From: Hyalella azteca
Taxonomy: Eukaryota; Arthropoda; Malacostraca; Amphipoda; Hyalellidae
Length of the DNA: 64,000 nucleotides
Direction: 5' to 3'
Assembly (NCBI RefSeq): GCF_000764305.2
Contig: NW_025939125.1
Location: forward strand, 1-64,000
The notes below the pieces were generated by a model that saw nothing but the letters and a program-made list of their open reading frames with translations, had not been told where the DNA came from and searched no databases. Numbering within the stretch: position 1 is the stretch's first letter; each line of letters opens with the position of its first letter. Shown here in pieces: positions 20,301 through 28,696 of the stretch. A program made the translations under genes and the position numbers.

Positions 20301-23300
20301 AACCACCTTCGCCACACTTGAGCAGGTTGCCCTGCCACTCACCGCCACACTTGAGCAGGTTGATCTGGTCCGCCTGCGGGAACTTCCTAAAGCCCGGAAC
20401 GAGTTTCGCAAATTCGATGATAAGTTGCATGACGTCCGCCAGCGTCCGCGCCGTGTCCATCCACACGTCCTCGTGTCTCTGGTGGACAATGATAATAAAT
20501 AAGAGAAAATGATAATAAATAATGATGATAAAAATAATAATAGATAATGATGACAGTTAATGATAATAGAAAACGATGAGAGTGGAAGCGCACCCATGAG
20601 CCACAAATTTAATTTGTAAATAAGTCCTGGAGCCAATCATGACCCAACTAGCTACACTTAGTGCTAGANTATTGATTGAGCGATGTACAACATTTTCCTC
20701 TATCATAACTAATGCTAGACAAAATATACATATTTTTTGTTACTGTAGAGAAATTGTAAATAAATAGCTGAATGAGCATGAAAAAATTTAGATTGATATT
20801 TCATTTACGAGCGGAGTTACAATGACTATACGTAGTGATAGATTCCCATAGGGATTCAGCCAAGCCTGCCTGAGAGCTCGCGGCTTTCAAGCACCACCTT
20901 AAGCAGCGGCTGTGGGCATCCAGCGCTATGGTTTTAACCCTCTACCGCCTGACATGAGTAACCGGAGCAATATTGTCACAAGCCTACTTCACAAAAAGGA
21001 TACGTTGCTAGTGAGCGCTAAATGACTTGCACTGATGGTTGCCGCCACGTACGACAACTTTAAAAATATTCTCTGTTGCGCACAATCGTCCTCAGGTAGC
21101 TACACTCAATAGTTTACGTATAATTTAAGTTGAAAGTTATGTTCCCGGAGAGTGGCATACGGCGGTGGAGGGTTAAGTGTGAAGTGTGGCAAAGCTGACC
21201 TCCGGGATGCACCCCGAACAGAGTTGCTAATGAAGCGCTCGTTATACAGCAATTATTTAAATCATTTATCTGCTTAAATCGTAAGTTCAATAAGAATTGA
21301 AAAGCAAAGAAAACGCCAAACAAGTTTATCAAATCTTTATTGAGAACGTTAGACCAGCTCTATCATCAGTTCAAAGTCCATAGAATACATTTGCGATGAA
21401 TAGAGAAAAAAATTAGTTCCTATATACAACCGATAAAAATCCTATTCTCATTTTATCGTACTTGTATTTTGTAGATTTTTTAAAATGATGGAGCTCATCT
21501 AACTTTATCAATGCAAATATGGTGAATTTACGCAGAGTATTTTTCGCTTTTGAATTTTCAGTGAACTTGCGATTTAAGCTGACTAATGATATAAGTAATT
21601 TGTAGAGTCCTGCCGGTGCAACGGTTAAATACTTTCATTATTTCATCGAAGTAGTTAGCGTTGTCCTGTTGGGCTGGTGTATTGGTTAAGCACTGATGGA
21701 TCCACAACTTCCTAACAGGTAGAGTACAAGCTGTCGCAATTGGAACCTCGAAATCGGGCGAAACGAAGGTGAAAAGCGGAGTGCCACAAGGCTCAGTGCT
21801 TGGACCGATCCTCTTCCTCATCCACATCGCTGACGTCGATTCGAAGCTTACCTACGCATCTACATCATCATTTGCGGACGATACAAGAATGCGATACAAG
21901 GAACTGTGATCCTTCACAGATGACCTAGCCTGCGAGAGGCTACAGGATGACTTGTGGTCAATCTAAGATTGGGCCCTAGTGAACAATATGCAATTCAACG
22001 GCATTAAGTTCGAAGTAACGAGATACAGAGACCATGACGCTGCATCGCTTCTTGGCATCAGACGGTACAGAAATTTAGGAGAAGCAACTGTTCGCAATCA
22101 CTGGGAGTTGATGAGTACCGAAGCTACTTTTGATGACCTCATCACTGCAATAGGTACTAAAGGAAGACAACAGATGGAGTGGATCGGGCGGAGATTTAGA
22201 ACAAGAGAAGCGGAGACATTGATTATAGCTTTCGAAGCCCTCGTGTTCCAATTTCTGGAGTACTGCTGCCAGCTTTGGGTGCCAGACTGCCAGTAAAGGC
22301 AGGCACGGTTTAGCAATAGGAGTCAGTTCAACAGACCTAGATGAGCAGGATGAGCGACCTAGGTATGCTACTGCGACAGGTGTAAACGTCTGGGACTGTA
22401 CAGTGTACTCACTAGAGAGGAGAGAGGTATTTCACACTTAATGGATAGATGATTGGCAGCCTGGCTCCCAACTTTGATAGTGAAACCTTCAAAATATTGA
22501 AATATCAAAGTAAAAGGAGGGAGAGACTGTGCAGTGTGTAGGATTCCCATTTAACAACCGAGCCGCGGCCAGAGTTCAGACTCTTCGNAGTGACAAGCAA
22601 CAGCATCTTGCATCAGCTGGCCCAAATGAGGGCAAATAAACGGAACACGTCCATCGTTACATCCGACGACGACTCGGAGACGGAGGACGACGAAGGCGGC
22701 GCATCAGCGTGACCGGGGACTAGGAAGTCCCAGACTCAACATAAAAAACATACGGAATAAGGTCTCACCATTTTAGCGAAGTAATTAATTAGCGTTAATA
22801 AAGAAGTAAATGGCTGATGTAATGGCGTAATGTTCTCACCATTTTAGCGAAGTAGTTAGCGTTGTCTTGCAGCGGTGCCCGGCGCCCCAGCGTCTCGACG
22901 CTCTCCCGCATGGCGCTGCCGAGGAGACGAGCCAACACGTTGCTTACTTCGTCTGTCTCTGCAATGTCATCACACTCACCATAGCCCGCCATGTCATCAC
23001 ACTCACCATAGCCCGCCATGTCACCACACTCACCATAGCCCGCCATGTCACCACACTCACCATAGCCCGCCATGTCACGACACTCACCATAGCCCGCTAT
23101 GATGTCACCACACTCACCATAGCCCGCCATGTCATCACACTCACCATAGCCCGCCATGTCACCACACTCACCATAGCCCGCTATGATGTCCTCATACAAC
23201 ATGGCGGAGGTGCGGATGGCTTGCTCCTGGTTGGTCATGTGGATGAAGCCAGGGATGTTGTTGGTGAACTCCCGCTGCACCAACTGCTGCTGGTGCTGCT

Positions 23301-26300
23301 GGTGGTGGTGCTGGTGGTGCTGGAGGTGCTGGTGGTGCTGGGGGAGGTGGTGGGGGTGGAAGTCATGCAGGTCACCCCCCTGGTACTGGTGGGGGACCAG
23401 GGGGGCGTTGGGCTGGGGGGAGCCATCCCCCGATGACAGGAAGGGTAATACCGTCGTGCTGTCCACTGACCCCAGCAGGTCTGGGGGAGGGGGAGTCCAT
23501 TAGCAGGGTAATGGGGGTAACATTACTGAGGGACAGGCGTTCTATTAAGAGGGTAATGGGTATGCCATTACTGACAGGCGTAGAATATATCCACGGCTCC
23601 ACAGCGTAACACGAGAGTCGTTGCAATGTAAGATAAATGGTCATCCAATCGTTTGGGTGGCCCAGTGATTACAGTTCAGGGGCCATATTTTCAAAATTCG
23701 CTAAGTGAACGTAAGTATTTACGCTCTATTTTCTTTTCTATGATTGGTGGATTTTGCTTGAAAGGCCGTCAATGATTGGCCGATGAACTTACGATCTCTT
23801 AACTTTTTTTTTAAAGTATAGGCCCTGAGTAGCAGGATCGGAGCAGTGAGTTGCGAGTTCGAGTCCACAACAAGCTACGGATGTTCTGCAATGTTAAGAA
23901 TCGGCGACAGGCTTACGGCCTAATGAACGCTGAAACCGCTATAATATTATTATTATATAACTTGTTACGGCCGGTCGTTAGTCGGTACCCAGTTAGAGAG
24001 CAGAAGTCGGGACGATTGCAGCGGCAGTGCAGGTTTGAAGCAGGATTTAAACCACCATCGCCGGTAGCGGCCGTTTTGTAGCATTGATTTAATTCGTTAT
24101 ACGTACGTGCAGGCTTCAAAAATGGACATGCATGCATGCTCTTTACCTGCCTCCTCACTGCTCCTTGCCTGCTCTGAGCAAAACTGTTTCAAATTTTAAC
24201 GGGGTAGATTTTCCATTCGACAAATTTAGCAACGATGATCGTTACAGTGAAGTTCTTAGGAAATAAAGTTCGTGATGAAACAGATTATATATACGATACA
24301 TATTTCAAATGCAGTAATCACACAATAAAAAAGAAATCTCCTGTCTATCTCCTGTATTATGTTTGCAACTGAGCACACAATGTTGTCTGCGGTGGGCCAC
24401 TAGTATCGTGTTCGGATGTACGCTTCCCTTAAAATATTAATTACAGGTTTGTACTAAATCTAAAGAAGAATAGAATCATCAACATGATAAAACGTTTTAT
24501 TTATCCAATAATAATTTGTTCACATATGTGAAGAGTGAAACAATGCCAATTCAATCGCCAGTTTTATTTGTAAGCCGACGACCTAAGATTTTTCCAATAC
24601 GTTAACGTAGGCTGTTCGTGCAAAATTATTTTCTTTGTTAGTGAACGATTCTGAGCTATACTATATATTCAAGGCTTCTTTGCTGAAGGCTGGTTGGCCT
24701 AATTCAAATGCTATGTTTGCACCTGATTTGATTGCAGCCGATATTGTGACAGAGCAGAATTGTTGGAAGCTTTGTTATTGTAGGAAGGGATCACATAGTT
24801 TCTTTGATGCTGGGCTGTGTTGGTCTCCGACAGGCAACGTTTACAGCCACCGTCTAAGCACGATGAAGTGCTTATTGCTCAAGTTGGGCATTGCCATACT
24901 GTATCTGGCATAACCAAGTCCGAACTAACCTATTCTCGCCTTTGCAACATTTCTCCACCCAAAAATACCAGAACGGATCTAACCTAACCTCATTGGCTGC
25001 GGGAAGTTAAAGAGGCGGAGCAAGTGAGCTGGTAGAGACAGTCATTGGCTGCAATTTGGTGGGGAGGCGGGGCAGCGTGAATAGGTTAAGCCAGAAGAGG
25101 TTAGGCCAGAAGATGTTAGGCCAGAAGAGGTTAGGCCAGAAGATGTTAGGCCAGAAGATGTTAGGCCAGAAGATGTTAGGCCATAAGAGGTTAGGCCAGA
25201 AGAGGTTAGGCCAGAAGAGGTTAATCCAGAAGATGTTAGGCCAGAAGAGGTTAGGCCAGAAGAGGTTAATCCAGAAGATGTTAGGCCGGAAAAGGTTAGG
25301 CCAGAAGATGTTAGGCCGGAAGAGGTTAGGCCAGAAGAGGTTAGGCCGGAAGAGGTTAGGCCAGAAGAGGTTAGGCCAGAAAAGGTTAGGCCAGAAGAGG
25401 TTAGGCGAGAATAAGTTAGGCCAGAAGAGGTTAGGCCGGAGCAGATGAGGCCGGATGCAGAACGGCTCGTTATAATCGGCCATGCTTAGGTATAGCTGAA
25501 CACCTATGACGTTATCATCTTCAAGCGCTGTGTCTCTAGTACGGCTTGTAGCATCCCAGCGCAGTCTGCAGTGTTAGCTTTACGGCTGCGTGTAGTTAGT
25601 GCGCGCTGAGCCTGAGACTTGGCTCCGCGGCTTATTTATATTAATTACATTATATAAATTATATATAAATATATGCTGGCCCATGGCTGCGCTCGCATGT
25701 TCACTCGTCCTCATTATTTTAATATCATGTATTTTATTTATATTTCAATTTAATATATTTTACTTATATTTTGATAACATATATTTTAGTTATATTTTAG
25801 TGGCAAATATTTTATCCAAATTTTAATGACATATATTTCATTTATATTTTAATGGCATATATATTATTTGATGTACATCCCCCCCTCTCACCTGACGAGG
25901 CACCATCGTCCCCCTCGTCCCCCGTGACGTGTGGGGACTGCAGGCCCCCCACGTCCAGCCCGTCCACCTCCTGCTTGATGAGCACCTCCATGTCGTGGCT
26001 CAGGCTCCCCCCCTGCAAAGGCACGTCCGGGGGGGAGCAGCTGCCCCCCACCAGGGGGGGACTTCTCAATCCCCCCACTGCCTTGCCTGAGGGCGAGAGG
26101 GGGAGGGGGGTAAGGGATGTCAGGTAACAGCAACAACAAAAATATTTACAATAATAATAATAATAAGGTTAATAATAATAATAATGGCAATAATAATAAT
26201 AAAAATAATAGTATTAATAACAGTAATAATAATAATAATATCATTAATAACAATAATAATAATAATATTAATAATAATGATAATAATGATGATAATGATG

Positions 26301-28142
26301 ATAATAACAATAACAATAATAATAATAAGAGTAACCCACGGTATTGCCAGGCCGCGGGCACGGCCTCGGACGTCTTCCACTGACGGTCCCCCCGGCAGGG
26401 GGAGAAGGGGGACGAGGAGGGGGGGGATGAGTCCCCCCCAGGGTCCAGAGGGGGGCCATCCATGCACGACCTGGGGAAGAGGGGGATGAGAGTGTTAGTG
26501 GGGGGGGCACCTGTTGTGGTGGTCGTTGTTGTTGTGGTTCCCCGGTCTCATTTTCACAAGAGACCCCCTCGGTCAGGTACGACACTACCGATAGGGGGTC
26601 GCTCCAGCTATGGGCCTATGCTTTAGGCCCCACGGGGCCTATACTTTAGGCCTCACGACAGGGGGATCGCCCCAGGGACTATACTTTCAAGTTAAGAGAT
26701 CGTAAGTTCATCAGCCAATCATTGACGGCCTTTCAAGCCAAATCCACCAATCATAGACAAGAAAATAGAGTGATGTTGTGGGGGTCGTAAGCACCTGTTG
26801 TGGGGGTCGTAAGCACCTGTTGTGGGGGTCGTAAGCACCTGTTGTGAGGGTCGTAAGCCCCTGTTGTGGGGGTCGTAAGCACCTGTTATGATGGTCGTAA
26901 GTCGTAGAATCAGCTGACGACACGTCGAGGCCGGCGCTGCTCGCACCTCCTGGTCGTGGGCTGAAGTTGTAATGTGAGTTGAAACTCAACTCGCTCGCCC
27001 CGAACCCGTACCTGCGAGGTGAATTATCGTAAACTTCAACAATATAACTTGTATATTTCAACACAATACAACTTGTAGACTTCAACGCAATACAACTTGT
27101 ACACTTCAACACAGTGAACTACAACTCGAACATTTCAACACAATACGTTTCAACATACAGGCTTCCACATCATGAGCACACATCACGGTACCCATGCATC
27201 TTAGCACATAATATCGCTCATCACAAGCGTAACACTCAGTACTGCACAGCACACAGCATACCACACAGCACACACAGCACAGCACACAGTGTGTATAGAC
27301 CACACAACACAGCACACAGCACATTACACAGCACAGCACACAGCACATCGCACACGACAGCACACAACACCCACTGTGCAGAGAAGAGATCGTGCCCCGG
27401 ACTAGCGGGCTCGTAGACCGAAGAGTCGGGCGAGGTACAAGGATACTAAGGCCTGGGCACGGTGAGATACGCGGGGTGCGGGGCCTGGGCACGGTGAGAT
27501 ACGCGGGTGCCACAGTAACCATGTTGTGGGCGACATGGACGCCACAGTAACCATGTTGTGGGCGACATGGACGCCACAGTAACCATGTTGTGGGCTACCA
27601 GCGGCGAGAAGCAAGCAACAGCATCGTGCATCAGGTGGCCCAAATGAGGGCGGATGAACGATAATCAGAGGCGGCGATCCATCGTGTCCTGGGACTGCTA
27701 TGTCCCAAACAAATACTAAGGATACTAAGGATACAGCACAACACAACACAGTAGAACACAGCACAACACAGCACAGCACACAACACACAACACCCACTGT
27801 GCAGAGAAGAGATCGTGCCCCGGACTGGCGGGCTCGTAGACCGAAGAGTCCGGCGAGATACAGCACAACACAACACAGTAGAGCACAACACAGCACAGCA
27901 CACAGCACACAACACACAGCACACAGCACCCACTGTGCAGAGAAGAGATCGTGCCCCGGACTGGCGGGCTCGTAGACCGAAGAGTCCGGCGAGGTACAAC
28001 ACAACACAGTACACAGCACACAGCACACAGCACCCACTGTGCAGAGAAGAGATCGTGCCCCGGACTGGCGGGCTCGTAGACCGAAGAGTCGGGCGAGGTC
28101 TCGGCGGCGGAGGCGGCGGAGGCGGCGCGCTGCTGGCTCTTG
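17214..28142 (-). CDS. Hr3: HR3 (ROR-type nuclear receptor), hinge and ligand-binding domain, partial
   Basis: Minus-strand exons with matching phases spell out an HR3/ROR receptor: hinge 'SPDSSVYEP' and 'SSADSTTYD', a His/Gln-rich segment, then the LBD with 'EDVWMDTARTLADVMQLII', 'EFAKLVPGF', 'DQINLLKCGGFEIALVWMS', 'YDLQKDCVLYNN', 'LAQLKLCEKELGLFAAIVL' and finally 'EFPALHEELF' near the C-terminus. HR3 is an ecdysone-induced transcription factor acting in the nucleus in moulting cascades. Exons: 28034-28142 (cut by a contig join), 26883-27011, 26340-26470, 25892-26086, 23172-23480, 22840-22958, 20343-20478, 19557-19781, [one missing], 17214-17356. The DNA-binding domain should lie further upstream but is not visible. 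Most donors have tandem copies of the exon end in the following intron. Confidence 0.92.
17777..17892 (-). repeat. 31-bp array carrying minus-strand splice donors
   Basis: On the minus strand each unit reads CATCTCAG|GTGAGATAGTG, a near-perfect 5' splice site. Four to five copies end directly at an adapter junction. It is probably the donor-side array of the HR3 LBD exon that is otherwise lost in the N gap. Confidence 0.6.
17893..17930. other. Library adapter (mosaic-end junction) left in assembly
   Basis: CTGTCTCTTATACACATCT followed immediately by its reverse complement. This is the transposase mosaic-end junction of mate-pair libraries, not organism DNA. Sequence on its two sides may be falsely joined. 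Confidence 0.97.
17931..18070. repeat. GTACTCAGGCCGCTAT array next to gap
   Basis: About eight units of 16-18 bases, the same core as the array in the PRPF38B tail at 9297-9442. The location between an adapter and an N run makes misplacement likely. Confidence 0.75.
18071..18446. other. Assembly gap (376 Ns)
   Basis: Unsequenced. By HR3 exon order the missing LBD exon between 'AAIVLLQAG' and the last exon should lie between 17357 and 19557, most likely here or in sequence lost at the adjoining adapters. Confidence 0.95.
18447..18589 (-). pseudogene. Artefactual second copy of HR3 exon 20343-20478
   Basis: Identical over its whole length to 20340-20482, including partial splice sites, and bounded by the N gap on one side and a library adapter on the other. 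A real duplication would not end exactly at an adapter. I read it as a mate-pair read wrongly used in gap filling. Confidence 0.9.
18590..18626. other. Library adapter (mosaic-end junction) left in assembly
   Basis: Same mosaic-end pair as at 17893, slightly truncated at its right end (AGATGTGTATAAGAGAC). Marks a false join between the copied HR3 exon and the following array. Confidence 0.96.
18628..18970 (+). repeat. 28-bp array (GACAAAGGTGGTGCTATCTG)
   Basis: About twelve units alternating CAGCACA and CTGCACA endings. A related single motif (CGAAGGTGGTGCCATCAGCA) sits at 12679. It is open in several frames but not a plausible protein. Confidence 0.85.
19040..19115. mobile_element. Fragment of the GCAAAGAAAA foldback family
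   Basis: AAATTCACCATGTATTGGC and CTTGCGAGTTAAGC match one arm of the foldback elements at 50057-50343 and 21275-21585. Short and degraded. Confidence 0.4.
19283..19580 (-). repeat. 101-bp donor-anchored repeat at an HR3 exon
   Basis: Three units. On the minus strand each begins with the exon end (ATTGTGCTGCTGCAGGCTG) and its donor GTAAATATGTGTG, followed by CA-rich intron. The rightmost unit contains the true exon end at 19557; the others lie downstream in the intron. Confidence 0.82.
19557..19781 (-). CDS. Hr3: HR3 LBD exon (helices after the core signature)
   Basis: Acceptor CCTCAG|GAGGC, donor GCTG|GTAAAT, phase 1 at both ends. It encodes 'GFEIALVWMSRNYDLQKD', 'YNNCYVPASSFATKDKLEE', 'DVYQFGHTLAQLKLCEKE' and 'LGLFAAIVLLQAG', closely parallel to the known HR3 LBD. 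Confidence 0.93.
19782..19872 (-). repeat. TTACCCTCACA repeats forming the polypyrimidine tract
   Basis: On the minus strand about eight units of CTTTACCCTCACATTACC lead straight into the acceptor CCCTCAG at 19782. The repeat itself supplies the pyrimidine tract of this intron. A similar TTACCCTCACATTACCCACC array occurs at 32390-32580. Confidence 0.75.
20309..20362 (-). repeat. Two-copy duplication of HR3 exon end and donor
   Basis: On the minus strand CAACCTGCTCAAGTGTGGCG is followed by the real donor GTGAGTGG. The same 20 bases recur 33 bases further on, followed by AAGGTGG instead of GTGAG. Confidence 0.8.
20343..20478 (-). CDS. Hr3: HR3 LBD exon with nuclear-receptor signature
   Basis: Acceptor CCACCAG|AGACACG, donor GGCG|GTGAGTG. 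Forty-five codons plus one base: 'RHEDVWMDTARTLADVMQ', 'LIIEFAKLVPGFRKFPQAD' and 'QINLLKCG'. It holds the LBD signature FAKxxPGF...DQxxLLK. This is the genuine copy of the exon also found at 18447. Confidence 0.95.
21275..21585. mobile_element. Degraded foldback element in HR3 intron
   Basis: AAAAGCAAAGAAAACGCCAA near 21299 and the opposite-strand partner around 21490-21580 (ATGATGGAGCT, ATGGTGAATTTACGC, TTTTCGCTTTTGAATTTTCA) match the two arms of 50057-50343. It is diverged enough to be an old copy. Confidence 0.55.
21716..22550 (+). mobile_element. Broken non-LTR (LINE) retrotransposon, reverse transcriptase end
   Basis: The forward strand reads 'KSGVPQGSVLGPILFLIHI' followed by 'FADDTRM', the reverse-transcriptase motifs of LINE-type elements, but in-frame stops follow (for example at 21907). 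Further on come 'LEYCCQLWVPDCQ' and pieces like 'SLERREVFHT', typical of the C-terminal part of such polyproteins. It is a dead 3' fragment in an HR3 intron. Confidence 0.85.
22590..22712 (+). CDS. Unassigned short coding-like tail with acidic end
   Basis: Directly after the single n at 22588 the plus strand reads 'SNSILHQLAQMRANKRN', then 'DDDSETEDDEGGASA' and a stop at 22710. It could be a displaced terminal exon. However, 22596-22636 also matches 27613-27652 closely, which hints at a repeat. The protein is not identified. Confidence 0.25.
   Translation: MTSNSILHQLAQMRANKRNTSIVTSDDDSETEDDEGGASA
22763..22866 (-). repeat. Duplicated end of HR3 exon with donor
   Basis: TCTCACCATTTTAGCGAAGT occurs at 22764 and at 22834, the latter being the true exon end and donor on the minus strand (AAAATG|GTGAGA). 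A third, partial copy (CATCGAAGTAGTTAGCGTTG) lies at 21644-21663. All sit downstream of the exon in transcript sense. Confidence 0.8.
22840..22958 (-). CDS. Hr3: HR3 exon, hinge to LBD start
   Basis: Acceptor CATTGCAG|AGACAG, donor ATG|GTGAGA. It encodes 'ETDEVSNVLARLLGSAMRES' and 'LQDNANYFAKM', joining in phase to 'RHEDVWMDTA'. It corresponds to the first LBD helix region of HR3. Confidence 0.88.
22959..23171 (-). repeat. Intron made of in-frame donor copies (HR3 hinge)
   Basis: This 213-base intron lies between two well-supported HR3 exons and consists of seven further 27- or 30-base copies of the preceding exon end, each with GGCTATG|GTGAGTGTG. There is no stop in the reading frame and the length is divisible by three, so retention would add 71 residues of a Gly-Tyr-Gly-Glu-Cys-type repeat. 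Every donor copy is separated by a multiple of three. Confidence 0.88.
23172..23480 (-). CDS. Hr3: HR3 hinge exon, His/Gln-rich
   Basis: Acceptor CCCCCAG|ACCTG, donor CTATG|GTGAGTG. It encodes 'DLLGSVDSTTVLPFLSSGDG', a His/Gln-rich run (LQHHQHHHQQHQQQL), then 'EFTNNIPGFIHMTNQEQAIR' and 'SAMLYEDIIAGY'. Phases agree with both neighbours. Confidence 0.88.
23655..23945 (+). mobile_element. tRNA-derived SINE interrupted by a MITE
   Basis: GGTGGCCCAGTGATTACAGT (A-box region) is separated from GGATCGGAGCAGTGAGTTGC and GAGTTCGAGTCC (B-box) by the MITE at 23689-23825. The tail GAATCGGCGACAGGC...GGCCTAATG matches the other SINE copies at 40152 and 52199. Confidence 0.7.
23689..23825 (+). mobile_element. 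137-bp MITE (GGGGCCATA family), nested in a SINE
   Basis: Ends GGGGCCATATTTTCAAAA and TTTAAAGTATAGGCCC are imperfect inverted repeats. The interior (ATTGGTGGATTTTGCTTGAA) matches the copies at 26655-26768 and 53590-53700. Confidence 0.65.
23946..25075. other. HR3 intron, nothing specific seen
   Basis: AT-rich intronic sequence between two HR3 exons with only short chance frames. No repeat or RNA gene was recognised. Confidence 0.5.
25079..25445 (+). repeat. 15-bp array (GTTAGGCCAGAAGAG)
   Basis: About 24 units of a 15-base repeat with GAGG/GATG alternation. It is open on both strands (for example Asn-Leu-Phe-Trp-Pro repeats on the minus strand) purely because the period is divisible by three. 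Confidence 0.85.
25892..26086 (-). CDS. Hr3: HR3 hinge exon
   Basis: Acceptor CCCTCAG|GCAAGG, donor CGTCAG|GTGAGA, 195 bases with phases fitting both neighbours. It encodes 'VGGLRSPPLVGGSCSPPD', 'HDMEVLIKQEVDG' and 'TGDEGDDGASS'. Low-complexity Gly/Pro/Asp content is usual for a nuclear-receptor hinge. Unlike its neighbours, its donor has no tandem copies. Confidence 0.8.
26128..26332. repeat. (AAT)n microsatellite
   Basis: About 200 bases of AAT/AAC/GAT trinucleotides immediately follow, in the minus-strand sense, the donor of the HR3 exon 26340-26470. Confidence 0.9.
26340..26470 (-). CDS. Hr3: HR3 hinge exon
   Basis: Acceptor TCCCCAG|GTCGTG, donor TACC|GTGGGT. It encodes 'SCMDGPPLDPGGDSS', 'FSPCRGDRQWKTSEAVPAAW' and joins in phase to the exons on both sides. 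Support is by phase and borders; the sequence itself is poorly conserved. Confidence 0.72.
26655..26768 (-). mobile_element. MITE copy (GGGGCCATA family)
   Basis: Reverse complement of the MITE at 23689-23825 (ATGATTGGTGGATTTGGCTTGAA and CTTACGATCTCTTAACTT in pieces). It lies immediately beside the 22-bp donor array. Confidence 0.6.
26766..26890 (-). repeat. 22-bp donor-anchored array at an HR3 exon
   Basis: On the minus strand the exon ends CATAACAG|GTGCTTACGACC. Five further units (CACAACAG|GTGCTTACGACC) follow, all keeping the splice-site-like junction, with one CAG|GGGCTTACG variant. Confidence 0.85.
26883..27011 (-). CDS. Hr3: HR3 hinge exon
   Basis: Acceptor CTCGCAG|GTACGG, donor AACAG|GTGCTT. 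It encodes 'YGFGASELSFNSHYNFSPRP' and 'AGLDVSSADSTTYDHHN'. The DSTTY motif and the YG-rich start recall insect HR3 hinges. Phase 2 at its end fits the next exon. Confidence 0.8.
27240..28034 (-). repeat. CA-rich DNA with copies of an HR3 exon end
   Basis: CACAGCACA-type simple repeats alternate with a roughly 65-base segment that is the end of the HR3 exon at 28034-28142 (on the minus strand GACTCTTCGGTCTACGAGCC to CTCTGCACAGTGG|GTG). Extra copies lie near 27925-27990, 27795-27860 and 27375-27435, with small differences. Each retains the GTG(T/C)TG donor-like junction. Confidence 0.85.
27507..27598 (+). repeat. 32-bp array, three units
   Basis: GCCACAGTAACCATGTTGTG followed by GGCGACATGGAC, repeated about three times within the HR3 intron. 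No splice-site relation was found. Confidence 0.8.
28034..28142 (-). CDS. Hr3: HR3 exon after the DNA-binding domain (5' end cut)
   Basis: Reads 'KSQQRAASAASAAE' and 'TSPDSSVYEPASPGHDLFSA' up to TGG|GTGCTG. PDSSVY is shared with the insect HR3 segment just C-terminal to the zinc fingers. The exon begins at the contig join (n, 28143), beyond which the sequence is unrelated AT-rich DNA. The phase to the next visible exon does not fit, so the donor choice or an intervening exon is unresolved. Confidence 0.75.
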
Positions 28143-28143
28143 N

Positions 28144-28696
28144 TAAATTATTGAAAATTATTGAATAAATGGTATTAAATTTAATTAAAACATGTTAATT
28201 AACATGTCAAGTTCCAATTAAAATTACTTAATTAATAAAAAATTACTTAATAAAAAATTAATTAAATAATACAAAACTAAGTACTTTTTTATTAATTAAT
28301 AAATATAACAATGTGGTGAAAATAATTGTTATGTTTGACGAAATTATTATCAATTTGTTTTATTTAGGTAGGATTAGCATTAATAATGAATTGAATCGCA
28401 TCGACAAAATGCTAATTAATTTATTTAATGTTGTTAAGAATTACATTGAATGGGTTTGGTGGAGAGACTACTTATTTAAATAATGTATTATTTGTTGGTA
28501 TCTTTTTTAATTTACATAATTTATCTAATAATTTATTGAATATTTTATTTACAATTTTTTTATAATTTTTGTCATAATATATTTAATTTTTGATTAATTT
28601 ATTTTATAATTTATTGAATATTTTTTATAATTTTTCAATAATATTTTTAATAATTTATTAAATAGTTTATTTAATAATTGATTGAATAAAAAAAAG
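28144..28696. other. AT-rich non-coding stretch
   Basis: Almost entirely A/T with TTAATTAA-type words. It starts directly at a contig join, so its position relative to HR3 is uncertain. Nothing else was recognised. Confidence 0.5.

Noticed and set aside
25007..25483. 158- and 130-codon frames (Asn-Leu-Phe-Trp-Pro or Lys-Arg-Leu-Gly-Gln repeats)
   Set aside because: By-product of the 15-bp array; open on both strands, no other coding sign.
26120..26467. Ile/Leu-rich 'membrane protein' frames on the minus strand
   Set aside because: They are translations of the AAT microsatellite joined to a real HR3 exon in a wrong or continued frame.
27402..28037. 211-codon Cys/Val/Leu-rich frame
   Set aside because: Translation of CA/GT simple repeats plus HR3 exon-end copies; no coding support as a whole.
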